A stretch of DNA of 64,000 nt from Galerina marginata (Eukaryota > Basidiomycota > Agaricomycetes > Agaricales > Galerinaceae). Numbering within the stretch: the first letter of the stretch is position 1; each line of letters begins with the position of its first letter. Positions 59,713 to 64,000 of the stretch are shown here, one piece after another. The stretch spans positions 124,001 to 188,000 of the forward strand of contig JAECYW010000015.1 in NCBI GenBank assembly GCA_023014335.1, written 5' to 3'. The position numbers and the translations under genes are program-made. A model generated the notes under the pieces. The model was not told the DNA's origin, ran no database searches, and saw nothing but the letters and a program-made list of their open reading frames with translations.

Positions 59713-60848
59713 TCACCTGACGTCCCGGAGGGCTGCTTCGCGTGCTTCCTGTGCAGCATTCCTGAAATACCAAAGTCGTTACAAAGTCAGCGCCTTCATA
59801 CACAAACCACTCAAAGAAAAAAATCCAACACACCTCGCTGCCCGACTGTCCTTCAAAAAATCAGTAAACGGAAGATTCGTCTCAAACAAGACTTTCAGCG
59901 CTCTAACCACACCCATTTGTAAACATCCCCTAGTCCTATTGCCAGCGTAGGGATCGCAGGCAGTTATAGCCTTATAATATTCCTCCGGCGGTCGGCTACA
60001 AATCTGAGACTTCAAATCGTCCATTGTCGCACTGGGCTCCAGCTTGTCCCTTATCCACGCCATGGTGACGCCCTTGCACTTGATGCACAGTCTCACATCT
60101 TTGCCAATGCCAGACGATCGCATTGCGAACGTGGCTCGCCACGCTTCATGATACCGGATCCACGCCATCTGGGCGTCAGCGGGCAAACTCTCCACGATAT
60201 CGTCCAAAGACTTGCCGCTGCGGGAGAGCTGGAGGGCGGCTTCGTTGGTCAGCTGTGGATAATCGTGTTTCATGCCGTGTAGAAGAACCTCAAGTGGGCC
60301 CTCTTGGATAAAATTCCTACAAAATTCAAAACCACATCGATCAGGGGTTACACATATAAAGAGCGGGACCACACCCACCTCAACCTCACCTCACAGATCC
60401 TCATCGCACCAAACACCTCATACTTCTCCACAGCCTCCGCAAGAGGCCTCAAAACCCCAAACTCCAAATCTTTAAGGTCAGGCGGTCTCCGCGGGTACAC
60501 GAACTCGAAGAGGATCTCGAGCACCTCAGCTGGCTCCGTGAGGCGCACGACGTCTGGATCCGAATCCGAGTCGACTGGCGCATCGGACTCGGAGTTTGAG
60601 ATGATTAATCGTGCGGATTCAATTTCAGCACCGGGAAACGCACCGGTGTACGCTTCTAGGTGCTTGCGTTGGAGATGGAATTGGACGCCGTCGGATGATT
60701 GGATGGTCACATCGGCGTCGTTGGCGTTGACTGGGGTGTTAGGAGAAATTTAAAGAAGCGGTTTAGATGTTGATTTGAGTGATGCGTAAAGCTGAAGTTA
60801 CGTACATTTTTCGTGTGTCGATGCTTTGTTTGTGGTGTCACTCGCCAT
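59713..60848 (-). CDS. BTB/POZ domain protein 3
   Basis: The model complement(join(59713..59761,59834..60316,60379..60730,60806..60848)) sums to 927 nt (308 residues). The start is MASDTTNKASTHEK. The BTB domain (about 15-130) reads NANDADVTIQSSDGVQFHL, KHLEAYTGAFPGAEI, VLEILFEFVYPRRPPDLKD and RPLAEAVEKYEVFGAM, with a ~12-residue Ser/Asp insertion (SDSDPD). The middle module is GPLEVLLHGMKHDYPQLTNE, then AQMAWIRYHEAWRATF and one clear CxxC pair (CIKC). It lacks the intron found in genes 1 and 2 before the YHEAW motif, but gains a last exon encoding NAAQEAREAALRDVR. It is a tandem paralog of BTB gene 4. Confidence 0.9.
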
Positions 60849-61291
60849 CTTGTGCGAGTTCAAGAGGTGAAGACAAGTTGTGGAATAAGGAATATAACTG
60901 ACGCGCGCGTGTCTCTGTTTCAGAGAACCGAATCCGACCTTGATCGAAGAGAATTTAAAAGTGGATCTATTGTTGTTGTATCCTCAGATGTTTTGGGTGA
61001 GTAGAGACTCATATCTAAATTTATAATTAGGTGGTTAGTATGAATTCTGTATGGAGTTAACTCATGAGTTCAAGATGAGCGCTCTGCACGGGCGCCTATT
61101 TGTACCTCGGGAGCAAATCCCTTCTCACAAGTTCTCACAACTTGATTTGAACCTGATGACATGTCCTTGACAAAGAATTAAAAAACCAGATACGCAGTAC
61201 AACTACACGGCAGAAGGCACAGACGACAGACCATGACTGTGCATAGATTCAGATTGGACTTGGTGCCAGCATTGGGTCAGGTTAAGCAGCG
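60849..61291. other. Upstream region of BTB gene 3
   Basis: This includes a segment (GACAAGTTGTGGAATAAGGA, GGGCGCCTATTTGT) that recurs upstream of BTB gene 4 at 62420-62690. It is duplicated promoter DNA. Confidence 0.6.
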
Positions 61292-62394
61292 TTATAGGAA
61301 ATCTGAACCCAAGAGGGCTGCTTCGCGTGCTTCTTGAGCAGCATTTCTGAGATGTCAAATTGGTTATGAGGTCAGCGTCTTCACAAACTACGTTTGAAGG
61401 AGGAACCAACATACTTCGCTGCTCGACTGTCCGCCAAAAAATCAGTAAATGGAGGGTTTGTGTTAAATATGGCCATAATCCAATCAACGATATGCCTGCC
61501 TATGCATTCGTAACTGTAACTGGAACAGGTGTTCATAACGTTGCGATGCTCCTTTGGCGGTCCGCCACGAAGTTGAGATTTCAAATCGCCGATTGTTGCA
61601 GTTGGCTCTAGCTTATCCCTAATCCACACCATGGTGGCACCTTTGCACTTGCTACACAGAGGAATATCCGAGTCGGTGCCAGTCCTAGTCAATCGCATTG
61701 AAAATGTGGCTCTCCACGCTTCATGATACCGAATCCATGCCATCTGGGCATCACTTGGTAAATTCTCCACAATATCATCCAAAGACTTGCCACTGCGGGA
61801 AAGTTGAAGGGCAGCTTCATTGATCAGCTGTGGATAATCATGCTTCATGCCGTGCAGAAGAATCTCAAGCGAGCCCTGTTCCATGAAAGACCTACAAAGG
61901 TCACAAAACCACACCAATCATAATCAGGGTTGTAACGAAGACTCGGATGCAACGCCGGACTACACCCACCTCAATCTCATCTCGCAGATCCTCATCGCGG
62001 CGAACACCTCGTACTTCTCCACAGCCTCTGCGAGAGGCACCAGGACCTTGAACTCCAGATCTTTCAGGTCAGGAGGTCTCTGCGGGTACACGAACTCGAA
62101 GAGGATTTCAAGGACCTCGGCTGGCTCCGTGAGGTTCACCACATCCACTCGACCATCGGAGACAATCAACTTTGCAGAGTCGGCACCGGGAAACGCCCCG
62201 GTGTGCGCTTCAAGATGCTTGCGGTGTAGACGAAATTTGACGCCGTCGGACGACTGGATAGTCACATCGGCATCGTCAGCATTGACTGGGTTGTTAGTAA
62301 AAAGAAGCGGATTAGAGGTCGATTCGGGACTGGCGTAAAGCTGTAGTTACGTACATTTTTCGTGCGTCGATGTTTTGCTTGTGTCAGTCGCCAT
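61292..62394 (-). CDS. BTB/POZ domain protein 4
   Basis: The model complement(join(61292..61346,61415..61891,61970..62285,62355..62394)) sums to 888 nt (295 residues). The start is MATDTSKTSTHEK. The BTB domain reads NADDADVTIQSSDGVKFRLH, KHLEAHTGAFPGADS, VLEILFEFVYPQRPPDLKD and VPLAEAVEKYEVFAAM. The central module GSLEILLHGMKHDYPQLINE and QMAWIRYHEAWRATF closely match BTB gene 3. CSKC is the conserved CxxC. The C-terminus NAAQEAREAALLGSDFL has diverged after ALL. All four exons correspond to those of gene 3, and the upstream region is duplicated too, so this is a recent tandem copy. Confidence 0.9.
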
Positions 62395-63607
62395 CCTGTT
62401 ACGGGGTTCAAGGAGTGGAGACAAGTTGTGGAATAAGGAAAAGTGCAGACACCCATCTCACGCGTGTTGTCCTCGTGTCTGTGCCTGTGTGAACATTACA
62501 ATCTAATCCCGAATCCGACCGCGATCAGAGAAAAAACGGATCCACTGTTATTGTGTCCTCAAATGTTTTGCGTATTAAGTAAAGTTGAGCATAGATAAGC
62601 TGAATGGCCAGTTTTAATTTTTATCCAAGGTTATTTAGTGAGTGTGAGTCCAAGAAGAGCGATTTGAAGGAGTCTGTACGGGCGCCTATTTGTGCCTCGT
62701 GACCAAATCCATACTCACAACATGATGACTGGTTATATACGTCCTTGATAATGGACTGAATACGAATTATGTCGTACAAGCCCAGGTGGCACTTCTTGGA
62801 AGACGCGAGATTGATATTGGGGTTGTACCATCACAGTGACAGAACAACATCAAAAGTTAGGACCCGGCGCTTATGGGTCATAGTGTTGCAGTACATTTTC
62901 AGTCCCTCTAATAAAACGTTTGAGCAAATTTACGTGTTGAGATAAACACACCTCACAAATTAGGACATATCCACGAAAAATACCTCGTAACATCTATCAC
63001 TGCTTCGGCAAGCGATGCTCGAGTCTCAAAAACATGTCCCATGACCGTTGGGTTTGTTTTGGGGTCAAGAAGTTAGAGAGCCCTACCTGGTCCGATAGCA
63101 GGGTAATATCTCAATGAATTTTTCAATTTTTCAATCTATTTCAACTGCTTCGGGTTTTTGGCATGCTCCAGAATTTGCCTCCAGATATTTTCAGTGCAAA
63201 TGGGATTGCGCGTCACCCTTGTCCGAGGATTGGGTTATCAAGTCCAAATCAAGTCAGCATCCGAGCTGTTAGAGTTGACTATCGGGAAAATCGGAGGAAA
63301 AATACATAGGGCTCAGTAGTGTATATACGTGAAGAAAACCCCCATTCACTGGGTAGATCTCATTGTTTTATGGAAAGAAGACGAGTAGGATACATGTTTC
63401 GAAGGTTGTACAAAGGGTTAGGCCTTTAGGCCTTAGGTGCCAACTTCAAAAAATTAGGACACAATCTACACATATATTAACGTGGGACTATGTCCGCAAA
63501 GGGAGACAGTGATCATCGATCCTCCCATGGTCACCAAAGTGCATTTTGCCCCCCGTTTCTCTCGAACGACACTTAGGATCTTCAGCAATCCTGATCAAAA
63601 GGCTAGA
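62395..63607. other. Intergenic, upstream of BTB gene 4 and of the F-box-like gene
   Basis: The first ~350 bp resemble the region upstream of BTB gene 3. No gene is seen in the rest. Short GGCCTTTAGGCCTTAGG-type repeats lie near 63420-63440. Confidence 0.4.
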
Positions 63608-64000
63608 ATGACCTCCCGATTAACTTCAGGCCATAATCCACCCCTTCAAATGCAACAACTCGCCAAAGCGCCCGCCATCAATACCCAAGGTCTTCCAGCT
63701 CTGCCAGACGAACTGCATCTTGAGATTATCTCTCATTTTTCTTTTCAGCCTGTTCCGTCAAAACAAAAGCGCTGGCCGTCGGAGAAATTCGATGTGAAGG
63801 GTCTTCGGGACAGGCACTTGGCATTGCGCTCCTTGTCACAGACATGCCGTTCGCTACGACCCTTTTACCTGAGATACCTATGGCAGCGTATTGAAGTTTT
63901 CGATGAAATGGAGACTGATAAAGGGGCTCTCGAATTCATTCATGAGTTCGATAGGAGACGTATTGACAACACCAATGTGGACAAGTTATATGTCGAAGAA
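63608..64000 (+). CDS. F-box-like protein, 5' part, cut by the window end
   Basis: A frame open to the window edge encodes at least 131 residues. After about 30 residues it reads GLPALPDELHLEIISHF, then RDRHLALRSLSQTCRSLRPF and YLWQRIEVFD. This is the LPxELxxxI...(L)xxxS...CRxxR...LW pattern of agaricomycete F-box proteins, which recruit substrates to SCF ubiquitin ligases. The ATG at 63527 is also in frame and would add 27 residues (MVTKVHFAPRFSR...). The substrate-binding part lies outside the window. Confidence 0.7.
   Translation, partial: MTSRLTSGHNPPLQMQQLAKAPAINTQGLPALPDELHLEIISHFSFQPVPSKQKRWPSEKFDVKGLRDRHLALRSLSQTCRSLRPFYLRYLWQRIEVFDEMETDKGALEFIHEFDRRRIDNTNVDKLYVEE

Overview
The window is nuclear DNA from a filamentous basidiomycete, most probably a mushroom-forming agaricomycete. 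The evidence is dense multi-exon genes with 45-90 nt GT-AG introns, an RPL19 start codon split from the body of its gene, Crinkler-like and BTB-only gene families, an intron-rich seven-TM family, and conserved eukaryotic housekeeping genes. I see no prokaryotic, plasmid or viral features and no convincing tRNA or rRNA. All exon models were built by hand from splice signals and reading phase. Models marked as summing to whole codons were checked for phase across every junction.

Layout. 0-13.3 kb: a broken kinase-like pseudogene at the left edge, VPS4 (ESCRT ATPase, minus), a small basidiomycete protein of unknown function (plus), a HAL4/HAL5-type protein kinase (minus), 4.4 kb without a convincing gene, and a seven-TM protein with eight exons (plus). 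13.3-22 kb is an accessory block. It holds three paralogous intronless four-TM protein genes, a seven-exon GNAT acetyltransferase, three copies of a dispersed repeat, a 177-bp TA-flanked MITE, and a foldback element inserted inside one repeat copy.

22-32.7 kb is the housekeeping core: RPL19 (plus), a divergent HNH-like protein, a MYND-finger protein, and a complete 16-exon CAND1/TIP120 (all minus). 32.9-37.5 kb: a Crinkler-like gene carrying an in-frame stop, a GC-rich island with a Cys-rich ORF, and a secreted protein built of four basic/His-rich and Ala/Pro/Glu-rich repeats. 40-52 kb: two BTB genes, a BTB relic, and two FKBP12 paralogs with identical exon lengths. 52.5-57.8 kb: a 1660-residue low-complexity protein. 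59.7-62.4 kb: a tandem pair of further BTB genes. The right edge cuts an F-box-like gene.

Themes. There is no operon logic here; neighbours are linked mainly by local duplication. Four families have expanded inside the window: four-TM proteins (3), BTB proteins (4 plus a relic), FKBP12 (2), and the dispersed repeat (3). The BTB proteins share a C-terminal CxxC-containing module I do not recognise. BTB proteins can serve as CUL3 adaptors and CAND1 recycles cullin complexes, so a ubiquitin-related theme can be imagined for 28-62 kb, but the sequence does not prove one.
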